From Gaiellasilicea sp963791905 (GTDB lineage Bacteria > Actinomycetota > Thermoleophilia > Gaiellales > Gaiellaceae), in the NCBI GenBank assembly GCA_963791905.1, contig CAWBTX010000006.1:434001-498000 (forward strand): a stretch of 64,000 nucleotides of DNA, read 5' to 3'. The position numbers and the translations under genes were made by a program. Shown here in pieces: positions 17,976 through 27,889 of the stretch. The notes under the pieces are model-generated. The model saw only the letters and a list, made by a program, of their open reading frames with translations. It searched no databases and had not been told where the DNA came from. Numbering within the stretch: the first letter of the stretch is position 1; the number at the start of each line of letters is the position of its first letter.

Positions 17976-19332
17976 CTCTCGATCTCCTCCAACCGTAGTC
18001 GGACCACACGCCTACCGCGCTCCTCGAGCGCAGCGAGATCACCGGCCGCCTGGGCGCTGATCAGGCGGCCGAAGCCGAAGTCACGGCCGGGGATCCCGAC
18101 CTCGTCGCCGACGTCGTCGACGACCTGTACGAACACCCCCGTGTCCGGGCCGCCCTTGTGCAGCTGCCCGGTCGAGTGGAGGTAGCGAGGGCCCAGGCCG
18201 TGGGTGACGACGCAGCCGGTCTCGTGCGCCCGGTCGAGCAGCGGGTCGAGCTCGCCGGCCCGAGCGGGGTCGATGAACGCCTGGATCGCGACGTAGTCGC
18301 CTTCGCGGGCGCCGCCGAGCAGCTCGTCGAGCGAGCCTCGCGGCGAGACGTCGGGCTCGCCGCGCCGCGAGGACCTCGTTCGTCTTGTCCTTGGCCGCCT
18401 GGACGTCGGGCTGGTCGAACGGGTTGATCCCCAGCACATGGCCGGCAACGGCGGTCGCGAACTCCCAGCGCAGGAACTCCTGCGCGAGCTCGTAGGGGTC
18501 CGGCAGCCGCACCTCGCCGCGCTGGCGGTCGAGACCCTCGGGCGGCTCGCCCGGCGCGGGCACGAGCCCCTTTCCCTGCTTCCCGGTCGACTCGGCGAGC
18601 AGCTGCTCCGCCCACAACCCGAAGCCGGACGGGTGGTCGTCGATGCAGACCTTGTCGCGCCCCTCCCGCCAGCCTTCGCCGAGCTGCAGCCCGAGCTCGA
18701 GGCCGGGGTTCCCCTCCTCGAGCTGGAGGGCCTCCATCATCTCGTGCGCGCGGCTGAGGAAGAGATCGAGGTCGACGCCCATCAGCGCGGCCGGCACGAT
18801 GCCGAAGAGCGAGAGCGCGGAGTAGCGGCCGCCGATCTCCGGCTCTCCGGGAAAGACCGCACGGAAGCCACGCTCCGTGGCGAGCGCGCTCCAGCTCCGA
18901 GCCCGGATCCGTGATCGCCGCGAACTGGGCGCCGCGGCCGCCGCAGCGCTCCCAGAAGTAGTCCGCGTGCGAGCGCGTCTCGAGCGTCGTGCCCGATTTC
19001 GAGGAGACGATGAAGAGCGTGCGCTCGAGATCGAGGTCGTCGGCGAGCCGGCTGACCGCGCGCGGGTGGGTCGTGTCGAGCACGTGGAACGAGTCAGCCG
19101 CGAACGCGCGCCGCAGCACCTCGGGCGCCAGGCTCGAGCCGCCCATGCCGAGCAGAACGAACTCGTCGAACTGCTCGCTCGCCGTCTCGGCGAAGGCCTG
19201 CAGCTCCCCGACCCGCGGCCGCACGCGGGTGACGACGTCGAGCCAGCCCAGCCAGCGGTCCTCGCCGGAGTTGGTCCAGAGCGATGCGTCGTAGTCCCAG
19301 ATCCGCTCGACGATCGACGCGGGTGAGCTCAC
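17972..19332 (-). CDS. pgi: glucose-6-phosphate isomerase, two frame breaks
   Basis: Interconverts G6P and fructose-6-phosphate. Three frame segments join into one protein of about 450 residues. The first has IVERIWDYDASLWTN, FVLLGMGGSSLAPEVLRRAF and the sugar-phosphate loop FIVSSKSGTTLETRSHADYF. The second has IVPAALMGVDLDLF and HVLGINPFDQPDVQAAKDKT. The third ends LGPRYLHSTGQLHKGGPDTG, a typical SIS-family end. Breaks lie near 18888 and 18361, each explained by one extra base. GTG start at 19332 is four bases after the tal stop; the end overlaps the gnd start. Confidence 0.9.
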
Positions 19333-19336
19333 GGCC

Positions 19337-20444
19337 TCATGCCGCGGCGAGCTCGGCACGCTTGGCGCGAATCCCCTCCAACAACTCCTCGAACGAATCC
19401 GAGAACTTCTGGACGCCCTCGGTCTCGAGCGTCTGAACGACGTCGTCGTAGTCGACTCCGACCCTGCGCAGCTCGTCGAGCAACCGCCGCGCCTCGTCGA
19501 CACCCTCCAGGAGGGTGTCACCCCGGATCTCACCGTGATCCTGGAAGGCCCGAATCGTCTCGATCGGCATCGTGTTGACCGTGTTCGGGCCGATCAGCTC
19601 CTCGACGTAGAGCACGTCGCGGTAGGCCGGGTTCTTCGTCGACGTGGAGGCCCAGAGGCAGCGCTGCTTCGTCGCGCCCGCGGCCGCGAGCGCCTCCCAG
19701 CGCTCGCCGGCGAAGGCCTCGAGGTAGTGCTGGTAGGCGAGCTTCGCGTTCGCGATCGCGAGCCGACCTTGCAACAGACTGTTGCTAAGTCCCTCCAAGC
19801 CGCTTGTCTGCCTCCGTGTCCACACGGGAGACGAAGAAGCTCGCCACCGACGCGACTCGCGTCGGATCGCCCCCGCCCTCGACGAGCCGCTCGAGCCCCC
19901 GCAGGTAGGCCTCCACGACCTCCGCGTAGCGCTCGAGCGAGAAGATCAGCGTGATGTTGATCGACCGGCCCTGCGCGATGCAGTCCTCGATCGGGCCGAG
20001 CCCGGGCTTCGTCGCGGGGATCTTCACGAACAGGTTCGGCCGGTCGACCTCCTCGTGCAGGCGCAGCGCCTGCTCGAGCGTGCGGTCGCTGTCGTAGGCG
20101 AGGGTCGGGTCGACCTCGAGCGAGACGTAGCCGTCCTTTCCCCGGCCGGCCTCCCAGACGGGACGCAGCAGGTCGCAGGCGCGGCGAATGTCCTCCATCG
20201 CAAGCTGGAGGAAGATCTCCGTCGCGTCGTCCTCGCGCGCCATCACGTCGCGCAGCTGCTCGTCGTACCAGTCCCCGGTCGAGAGGGCCTTCTGGAAGAT
20301 CGTCGGGTTCGAGGTCACGCCGACCACGGCGTCCTCCTCCATCAGCCGTGCCAGCTCACCGGTCTCGAGCATCTCGCGCGAAAGCGAGTCGATCCAGACG
20401 CTGACCCCGTGCTCGCTCAGCTCATGCAGTCGTGACTTCGCCAT
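19337..20444 (-). CDS. tal: transaldolase, one frame break
   Basis: Moves a dihydroxyacetone unit between sugar phosphates. The N-terminal segment has SVWIDSLSREMLETGEL, VVGVTSNPTIFQKAL, the Schiff-base Lys in NLFVKIPATKPG, and ITLIFSLERYAEVVEAYLRG. A surplus T near 19797 ends that frame early. The following frame continues LEGLSNSLLQGRLAIANAKL, KQRCLWASTSTKNPAYRDV and VNTMPIETIRAFQDHG. About 368 residues after correction, the usual length for the actinobacterial form. The start overlaps rpiB by 23 bases. Confidence 0.93.
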
Positions 20445-20895
20445 GCTTCATCTCCCTCTCCATCGCCTCGACCTTCTTCAGCCGCCGCACGTAGCGCTCG
20501 CCGCCATTGAAGCGCGCGTTCAGGAACGCCTTGATCAGCTCCGCCGCCAGCTCGGGGCCGACCACTTCGGCGCCGAGGCAGAGCACGTTCATGTCGTCGT
20601 GCTCGACGCCCTGTCGCGCGGAGTAGTAGTCCGACACGCTGGCCGCGCGGATCCCTGTGACCTTCGACGCGGCGACCGCGACGCCCACACCGGAGCCGCA
20701 GACGAGAATCCCTCGCTCGGCGCCGCCGTCATGGATCGCCTCGCCGATCTCGCGCGCCTTGTCCGGGTAGTCGATCCGGACAGAGGCGTCGTCGGTGCCG
20801 AGGTCGACCGTCTCGACGCCGCATGCCTCCATCTGCTCCAGCACGCGCTCGCGGAGCTTGACCCCACGGTGGTCGAACGCAACCGCGACTCTCAT
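20422..20895 (-). CDS. rpiB: ribose-5-phosphate isomerase B
   Basis: 157 residues of the RpiB/LacAB family, converting ribulose-5-phosphate to ribose-5-phosphate. Motifs are VAVAFDHRGVKLRERVLEQM, YPDKAREIGEAIHDG, the anion hole and active-site GILVCGSGVGVAVAASKV, and DDMNVLCLGAEVVGPELA. The active-site Cys of the GCGTG motif is present in CGSGVG. It is the first gene of the minus-strand pentose-phosphate block and starts 41 bases from the divergent tkt start, so a shared promoter region probably lies at 20896-20936. Confidence 0.94.
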   Translation of the reverse strand: MRVAVAFDHRGVKLRERVLEQMEACGVETVDLGTDDASVRIDYPDKAREIGEAIHDGGAERGILVCGSGVGVAVAASKVTGIRAASVSDYYSARQGVEHDDMNVLCLGAEVVGPELAAELIKAFLNARFNGGERYVRRLKKVEAMEREMKHGEVTTA

Positions 20896-20936
20896 CCCCC
20901 GCTACGTTACGACAAACGACGAGCGGGGAGCCGACA

Positions 20937-22793
20937 GTGGACGAGCGCGAGCTTTGGCGGGAGCTGGGACAGCAGCTACGGGTCGACGCGGTGCGCGCGA
21001 GCGCGAAGGCGAAGTCCGGTCATCCCACCTCGTCGATGTCGGCGGCCGACCTCGCCGCCGTCCTCCTCGCGGCCCACTTCCGGTACGACGTCGACGATCC
21101 GAAGAACCCGGCGAACGACCGGCTCGTCTTCTCGAAGGGGCATGCGTCGCCGCTCGTCTACGGGCTCTTCCGCGCGGCCGGCGTGATCTCCGAGGAGGAG
21201 TTCATGACCTACCGGCAGTTCGGGTCTCGTCTCGAGGGGCACCCGACACCGGTGCTGCCGTGGGTCGACGTCGCGACGGGCTCCCTCGGACAAGGGCTGC
21301 CGATCGGCGTCGGCCTCGCTCTCGCGGGCAAGAAGCTCGATCGCCTCCCGTTCCGGACCTGGGTGATCTGCGGCGACAGCGAGATGGCGGAAGGCTCGAT
21401 GTGGGAAGCGCTCGACGCGGCGTCCTTCGAGCAGCTCGACCACCTGACGGCGATCGTCGACGTCAACCGGCTCGGCCAGCGCGGAGAGACGCGCCACGGC
21501 TGGGATCTCGACACGTACGCCGAGCGATTCCGGGCGTTCGGCTGGCACACGATCGACGATCGACGGGCACGACGTCGACGAGATCCACCGCGCCTACGAG
21601 GAGGCGGAGCAGACGACCGGGCAGCCGACTGCCGTGATCGCGCGGACCCTCAAGGGCAAGGGCTACTCGAAGATCGAGAATCAGCCGGGCTGGCACGGGA
21701 AGGCGATGTCGGCCGAGGACGCGGAGGAGGCTCTCGAGGAGCTGGGCGGCGTCCGCAATCTCGAGATCGAACGTGCCGAAGCCCTCCGGCGAGCCGCACC
21801 GCTTCAGCGCCGACGGCGGTGACTGGCCGCGCTACGAGCTCGGCTCGCAGGTCGCGACGCGAAAGGCGTACGGCGAAGCGCTCGCCGGGCTCGGCGGCGA
21901 CGACGCAAGGGTGGTCGCGCTCGACGGAGAGGTCGACAACTCGACCTTCTCGGAGATCTTCGGCAAGGCGTTCCCGGAGCGCTACTTCGAGATGTACATC
22001 GCCGAGCAGCAGATGGTCGGAGCAGCGGTCGGCATGCAGATCCTCGGCTGGAAGCCGTTCGCGGCGACCTTCGCCGCGTTCCTCTCCCGCGCCTACGACT
22101 TCGTCCGGATGGCGGCGATCTCACAGGCGACGATCAAGCTCTGCGGCTCGCACGCAGGCGTCTCGATCGGCGAGGACGGGCCGTCGCAGATGGCGCTCGA
22201 GGACATCGCGTCGCTGCGCGCAATCAACACGTCGACGGTGCTGTATCCGTGCGACGGCAACCAGACGGCCGCGCTCGTGCGGGCGATGGCCGGCCTCGAC
22301 GGGATCTCGTACCTCCGGACGACTCGAGCCGACACGGACGTGCTCTACGGCCCCGACGAGGAGTTCCCGGTCGGCGGGTCGCGAACGCTGAAGGACGGCG
22401 CGGACGTGGCGCTGATCGGCGCCGGGATCACGCTTCACGAGGCGCTCAAGGCTGCGGAGCTGCTCGCGGGCGACGGCATCGACGCGCGCGTAATCGACCT
22501 CTACTCCGTCAAGCCGGTCGACACCGAGACGCTGCGCGACGATCACGTCGCCGATCGTGACCGTGGAGGATCACCGGCCGGAGGGCGGCATCGGCGACGC
22601 CGTCCTCGACGCGATCGCCGACCTCGACGAGCGGCCGCCGGTCGTGAAGCTGGCTGTGCGGGAGCTGCCGCACTCGGGGAAGCCGGCGGAGCTGCTCGCC
22701 GCGGCGGGGATCGACGCAGCCGCGATCGCGGAGGCAGCGCGACGGCTCGTGCGCGAGCCCAACCGTCAATCCAGTCAGGTCAGCGTGTCGTAG
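20937..22793 (+). CDS. tkt: transketolase, about three frame breaks
   Basis: Thiamine-diphosphate enzyme moving two-carbon units. The N-terminal half carries SAKAKSGHPTSSMSAADLAA, FSKGHASPLVYGLF and the ThDP motif ICGDSEMAEGSMWEALDAAS. The C-terminal half has VVALDGEVDNSTF, YIAEQQMVGAAVGMQILGWK and GSHAGVSIGEDGPSQMALED. Breaks occur near 21556 (one extra C restores TIEIDGHDVDEI), 21777 and 22540. The end VEDHRPEGGIGDAVLDAIAD continues to the stop at 22793. About 618 residues. GTG start at 20937. Its last 19 bases overlap the convergent sugar kinase. Confidence 0.93.
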
Positions 22794-24068
22794 AGGCGGC
22801 GCTGGCGCTCGCGCGCCGCGCGATGCGCCTCGAACCGCTCGGGGCGGGGCTCGAATCGGCGGCCGAGCGGCGCCGGCGGAGGCTCGACGCCGAGCCGGGC
22901 CAGCGCCACGACGGCCGCGCCGCGGGCGGAGGCCTCGTCGACCGCCGACAGCGTCACCGGGCAGCTCGAGCACGTCGGCGAGGATCTGCGCCCAGTCCGG
23001 GTTGTTGAAGCAGCGCGCCGCCCGAGCCGACGATCTCCTCGAGCTCGGGCATGAGCGCGGCGATCTCGGCGAAGCGGTGCGCGACTCCCTCGAGCGCGGC
23101 GCGGACGACGTCGCGCCGCTCCGATGTCGAACGACGAGCCCGGAGACGGCGCCTCGTGCGTGCGCGCGCCAGCCGGGGCTGCGCTCGCCGCCGAGCAGAG
23201 CCAGGAAGTCGAGCTCGCCCGGCGGATCGTCGGCGAGCCCGGCCGTCTCGACGTCGACCGAAGCAGGCGCTCGAGCCAGTCGAGCAGGTTGCCGCCGTCG
23301 GAGATCGCGCCACCCTCGACGAAGCGCTCCCGTCGACGCGGTAGAGGAAGAGGCCCGGTCGCGCGGCGTCGCTCCGCTCGTGCACCGTCCGGAGCGCCGC
23401 CGACGTGCCGATCGTGAGCGCAGCGCGGGTCCGGCCCGAGCGCGCCAGAGCCGAGGTTGGCCGCCGCGCCGTCGCCGAGCACGAGCTCGTCGGCGAGCTC
23501 GGGCAGCTGCTCCTCGTCGAGCCCGAGCGTCTCGAGCAGCTCCTCGTCCCAGCGGCCGTCGAGGCCGAGCAGGCCGGTGCCGCTCGCCATCGAGAGGCTC
23601 GTGCGGCCGCTCGGTCAGGAGATCCGAGAACGAGAGGTAGCGGGCGGGCCGAATCCCCTGCGCGTGCAGGCCGGCGATCTTCATCGGCCAGAAGCTCGGG
23701 TGCAGCGGGCAGCCGGTGCGCGCGTGGACCTCGTCGGAGTCGAGCGGCAGCTCGGCGGCGTGCTCGAGCTGCCGCCAGGTCAGCACCGGCGTGACCGGGC
23801 GGCCGCCGGCTGTCGACGCCGACGAGGCTGTGCCAGAAGCAGGAGATCGCGACCGCGTCGACCTCGCCGCCGGCTTCCTCGCGGGCCTCGTCCATCGCCT
23901 CCCGCGGCGACCGCGACGCAGCTCGTCGGCGTCGAACTCGCCCAGCCGGCCGGAGTGGCCGCGCGTCGCGTGTAGCGCTCCTGTCGGCCGGCGACGCACC
24001 TCGGCGCGCTCGTCGTAGACGCGCGCCCGCGCCGACGACGTGCCGATGTCCAGGGCGAGCACGCGCAT
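22775..24068 (-). CDS. FGGY-family sugar kinase (gluconokinase or xylulokinase type), many frame breaks
   Basis: Pieces in all three minus frames make one FGGY kinase of about 430 residues. These are the N-terminal ATPase motif MRVLALDIGTSSARARVYDE, VDAVAISCFWHSLVGVD, LTWRQLEHA, PSFWPMKIAGLHAQGIRPAR, ALTIGTSAALRT, GGAISDGGNLLDWLERLL, FNNPDWAQILADVLELP and a C-terminal DEASARGAAVVALARLG. Roughly nine breaks are needed, more than in any neighbour, so true decay cannot be excluded. Beside zwf and gnd, gluconate is a sensible substrate; xylulose would also fit the transketolase. Substrate is unproven. Confidence 0.72.
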
Positions 24069-24081
24069 TACCCTGGAGAGC

Positions 24082-25947
24082 ATGGCAGTGCTGATCGCAT
24101 CCGGTCTCCGCAAGGAGTTCTCCGGCGACCCGCTCTTCGACGGCGTCTCGTTCAAGGTCGAGCGGCGCGACCGGCTCGCGCTCTCCGGCCCGAACGGCGC
24201 CGGGAAGACGACGCTGCTGCGCGCGCTCATCGGCGAGATCGAGCTGCAGGGCGGCGAGCTCGCCTGGGAGAAGGGCGCGCGCGTCGCGCTCCACGACCAG
24301 CGGCCGCCGCGGCTCGGCGGTCACACCCTGCGCGAGTACGCCCTCTCCGGCGCCGCCGACCTCGTCGGCGCCGAGCAGGAGCTCCGCCGGCTCGAGGAGG
24401 CGATGGCGGGCGGCGACCACGCGCCCGAGACGCTGCGCCGCTACGGCGAGGCGCAGGCGCGGCTCGAGCACGCGGGCGGCTACGGCTGGCGCGACCACGC
24501 TGCAAGCGTCCTCCGCGGCCTCGGCTTCACGGACGCCGACCTCGACCGCGGCCTCGAGTCCTTCTCCGGCGGCGAGCTGACGCGCGCCTCGCTCGCGCGC
24601 GCGCTCGCCGGCCAGCCCGACCTGCTGCTGCTCGACGAGCCCACGAACCACCTCGACATGGCCTCGATCGAGTGGCTCGAGCAGGAGCTGACGACGATCG
24701 ACGCCGGCGGTCGTGATCGTCGCGCACGACCGCTGGTTCCTCGAGTCGGTGACGACGGCCGTGCTCGAGCTCGAGGGCGGCAAGTCGATCTACTTCCCGG
24801 GCCAGTGGCACGTCTGGCGGCAGGAGCAGGCCGCGCGGGCGTCGATGCAGGCGAAGTTCGCCGAGCGGCAGGCCGAGGACATCGCGCGACTCGAACGGTT
24901 CGTCGCGCGCTTCCGCTACGGCACGAAGTCGCGGCAGGCGCAGGCCAAGCTGAAGCAGATCGCGCGGATCGAGAAGGTGCGCGTCGAGGCGCCGAAGGGC
25001 AAGCGACGCACACTCGGCTTCGAGTTCCTGAAGCCGGCGCGGAGCGGACGCATGGTGCTCGAGGCGGAGCGCATCACGCTCGCAGCGGGCGACAAGCCCC
25101 TGCTCGAGGATTCGGAGCTCGTGCTGGAGCGCGGCGAGCACGTGGCGCTGATCGGGCCGAACGGCTCCGGCAAGTCGACGCTCCTCGACGCGATCGTCGG
25201 CAGCCGGCTCGGCCGGATCGGCCACGGCGTCCAGCTCGCCTACTTCTCGCAGCACGAGGTCGAGCTCGACGAGCGCGGCAGCGTGCTCGAGTGCACGATG
25301 GGCGCGACTGGGCTGCAGCGGCCGCAGGCGCAGGCGCTCCTGGGCCGCTTCCTGTTCTCCGGCTGGGACGCGCACGAGCGGCCGGTCGTCGCGCTGTCGG
25401 GCGGCGAGCGGCGCCGGCTCGCCCTCGCGCTCGTCGTCGCGAGCGGCGCGAACTTCCTCGTGCTCGACGAGCCGACGAACCACCTCGACCTGGAGAGCCG
25501 TGAGGCGCTCGAGGCGGCCCTGGAGGCGTTCCCCGGCACCGTGCTGCTCGTCTCCCACGACCGGGCCGTGCTCGACGCGGTCGCCGACCGGATCATCGCG
25601 ATCGAGGAGCGGCGCCTGCGCTCGTATCCAGGCGGCTGGGCCGACTACGTGCGGATCCGGGCGGACGAGGAGGCGCCACCCGCGCCGGCGCCGAAGGAGC
25701 CGAAGGCGGAGCGGTCGAAGCCGGTCCGGCCCGCGCAAGTCGAAGCCGAGACCGACAGAGCTCGAGCAGCTCGAGGCGGCGATCGAGGCGCGAGAGGCCG
25801 ACCTCGCCGAGCTGGAGCGCAGGCTCGCCGACGATTGGGCCGACGTGGACACGCTCGCCGCGCACAAGGCCGCCCGCGACGACCTGCAGAGCCTGCTCGA
25901 CGCGCTGGGAGCGCCTGTTCGAGTCCGCGCAGACGACGTCGGGGTAA
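24082..25947 (+). CDS. ABC-F family ATPase, about three frame breaks
   Basis: Two ATP-binding cassettes in one chain without membrane helices, the plan of ribosome-associated ABC-F proteins. Cassette 1: LSGPNGAGKTTLLRALIG, ESFSGGELTRASLARAL, LLLDEPTNHLDMASIEWLEQ. Cassette 2: ALIGPNGSGKSTLLDAIVG, VVALSGGERRRLALALVV, FLVLDEPTNHLDLESREALE. The linker is rich in R and K, and a coiled-coil tail (ELEQLEAAIEAREADLAELE) follows. One surplus base near 24706 splits the chain before VIVAHDRWFL; further breaks near 25740 and 25905 lead to TAA at 25945. Subgroup (Uup, antibiotic resistance or other) is not resolved. Confidence 0.87.
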
Positions 25948-25980
25948 ACGAACGGCAGGTGCCTCGGGTGCCCTCGGACA

Positions 25981-26062
25981 CGTCCGAATGCGTCAGGTCC
26001 GGTGTCTGACACGTGCCAGAGTCGTGCCAGAGACGTGCCAGAGACGTGCCAGACACGTGTTA
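25981..26062. repeat. 11-bp tandem repeat array with leading palindrome, copy B
   Basis: Four 11-base units of form NNCGTGCCAGA at 26010-26053 with dinucleotides CA, GT, GA, GA, then a degenerate unit starting CACGTG. The palindrome GTGTC-T-GACAC at 26002-26012 precedes it, where copy A (3619-3704) has GTCT-C-AGAC. The upstream flank CGTCCGAA is also shared. It lies in the 260-base gap between the ABC-F gene and the sigma-factor gene, in the same + strand orientation as copy A. Apart from this array nothing recognisable lies between 25948 and about 26210. Confidence 0.85.
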
Positions 26063-26210
26063 CAAGCGGCGCGCAGAAGGTCTAACCGCGCCGTTGGCGG
26101 CCGCACAAGCTTTGCGCAAGGAATGCGGAGAAAGTGTGGAGGAAGTCCCGAGAGACGGCTGTGACAGTGGGGCGTCCGGCGGCGTAGACACGGTGTGCAG
26201 GCGATGACGA

Positions 26211-26726
26211 TGTCCATCTGGAGACGGCCCGACGTAGGGCACGGCTGAGCTTCGCGGCGGCAGCAGAGGAGCATCTCGACGACGTGTACGGCTATCTCGT
26301 CTATCTCACCCGCGATCGCTCGCTCGCCGAGGATCTGACCGCGGACACGTTCGAGAAGGCCCTGCGGCTGTGGGCTCGCTTCGACGCGCGACGCGCCTCG
26401 GCCCGCACCTGGCTGTGCCAGATCGCGCGCACGACCGCGCTCGACTGGTTCCGCGCCGAGGAGCGGCGGCGGCGGCGCGAGGAGCGGGCCGCCGCCGCCC
26501 GAGCAGGTCGAGGACGCGCTTCGGCGAGGGACTGTCGCCGGACCTCGAGGCGGCGCTCGCGACGCTGAGCGCGGCCGAGCGCGAGGTGATCGCCCTGCGC
26601 GTCCTGCTCGAGCTCGACGGCGAGGAGACCGGCCGCGTGCTCGGGATCAGCCCGACGAACGTCTCGACGCGCCTCTCGCGCGCACTCGCGAAAGCTGGAG
26701 GAGAAGGTGAGTGCATTCATGTCTGA
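26211..26726 (+). CDS. ECF-type RNA polymerase sigma factor, start uncertain, frame break
   Basis: Region 2 reads LSFAAAAEEHLDDVYGYLVY, RSLAEDLTADTFEKALRLWA and SARTWLCQIARTTALDWFRA. After a break near 26500, region 4 reads LATLSAAEREVIALRVLLEL and GRVLGISPTNVSTRLSRALA with a helix-turn-helix. About 165 residues. In-frame codons before the GTG at 26284 still encode sigma-like sequence, so the true start lies earlier, near 26205-26211, probably behind another frame error. As read it ends at TGA 26724-26726, overlapping the next gene. If the AAA near 26690 carries one extra base, the frame would run on into that gene. Confidence 0.8.
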
Positions 26727-27766
26727 GTCGCTGATGAGAGAGCTGCGCGCGGCGAAGCCCGCGGCGCCGGCCGAGCTGCGGCAGCGCGTGCGCGCGCTGG
26801 CGGCGACCGAGCCGGCGCGGCAGCCCTTTCTGGCCCGCTTCGAATGGCGCCGGTTCGCGCTCGTCGCCGCGCCGGCGACGGTGCTCGTCGCGCTCGTCTC
26901 GGCGGGCGTGATCGGGCTGACGCGTGGCGACGTCGCGACGACGGCCGCGATCTGGCTGCGATCGGTCGGTCGGAGCCCGCGCCCGAGGCCCGCACGACGC
27001 TCGAGAGCGCGCCCCTGGCCGTCCCGAAGGCCCAGTCGGTGGCACCGCCGACCGCCGACAGCGGCGCCGCGATCGCACCCGACCCGACGCGCGTCCAGCG
27101 CTACCAGGCCGAGCTCCAGCTGCGGGTCGAGAACGTCGAACGAGCTGTCGCGGCGACCCAGAAGGCCCAGCGGATCGCGTCGCAGCTCGGCGGCAACGTC
27201 ACCTCGCTCTCTACAACGCGCCGCGCGGCGGCATCGGCTCGGCGAACATCGTCCTCCGCGTCCCCGTCGAGCGCGTCCAGAGCGCGATGACGCAGCTCTC
27301 GCAGCTCGGCACGATCCTCGGCCAGCAGCTTCGCCATCGAGGACCTGCAGCCGACCGTGGACACGTACACGCGCCAGGTCGAGCAGACGCAGCGGCGCAT
27401 CGCGAGCCTGACGAAGCAGCTCGCAGAACCCGGACCTCTCCGAGGCGGAGCGCGCGATCCTCCTCTCACGGCGTGCAACCGCGCGCCAGGAGCTCGCGCA
27501 GCTGCGGGCGCAGCTGCGGGCGACGCGAGCCGAGGGTCGCTTCGCCACGATCGGCCTGACGCTGACGACGGAGAAGATCGACGCGGTCGTCGCCCGGCGG
27601 CGAGAGCAAGCTCGACGGCATCAAGGACGTGCTCGTCTGGGAAGGCGTCGTCGTCCTCTACGCGCTCGTGATCCTCGGCCCGCTCGTCCTGCTCGGCGTC
27701 CTGCTCTGGCTCGCGCTGCGTCTACGCCGCCGGCGCGAAGAGACGCGCCTGCTGGCGCAGACCTAG
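26719..27766 (+). CDS. DUF4349-type membrane protein, several frame breaks
   Basis: Begins MSESLMRELRAAKPAAPAEL and has an N-terminal membrane helix (RRFALVAAPATVLVALVSAG), like an anti-sigma factor with a cytoplasmic tail. The extracytoplasmic part has YQAELQLRVENVERAVAATQ, AQRIASQLGGNV, NIVLRVPVERVQSAMTQLSQ and a coiled coil (YTRQVEQTQRRIASLTKQLA). A final helix VWEGVVVLYALVILGPLVLL and an RRRREE tail follow. Breaks lie near 26950, 27210, 27325, 27425 and 27590. Overlap with the ECF sigma gene suggests it controls that sigma factor. This is inference; the DUF4349 domain itself has no known activity. Confidence 0.72.
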
Positions 27767-27861
27767 CACCGGAGAAACCCGCACGGTGCGCACAAATCCG
27801 CGCGAGCCGCCGCGCAAGTTTCGACCCTCTCGGCGGACTTACATCATGGGGGATGTGGCTA

Positions 27862-27889
27862 GGGCGGCTCCTAGACCCGGGAGCCGCCC
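27862..27889. terminator. perfect 10-bp hairpin, likely terminator
   Basis: GGGCGGCTCC at 27862-27871 pairs exactly with GGAGCCGCCC at 27880-27889 across an 8-base loop. It lies in the gap between the convergent DUF4349 gene (ends 27766) and the ANTAR regulator. There is no U-run on either strand, so termination is a guess typical for GC-rich actinobacteria. Apart from this, 27767-27861 shows nothing. Confidence 0.6.

Noticed and set aside
26284..26568. Late GTG start for the ECF sigma gene
   Set aside because: Codons before it still encode sigma region 2 sequence (SFAAAAEEHLDD), so the start is earlier.
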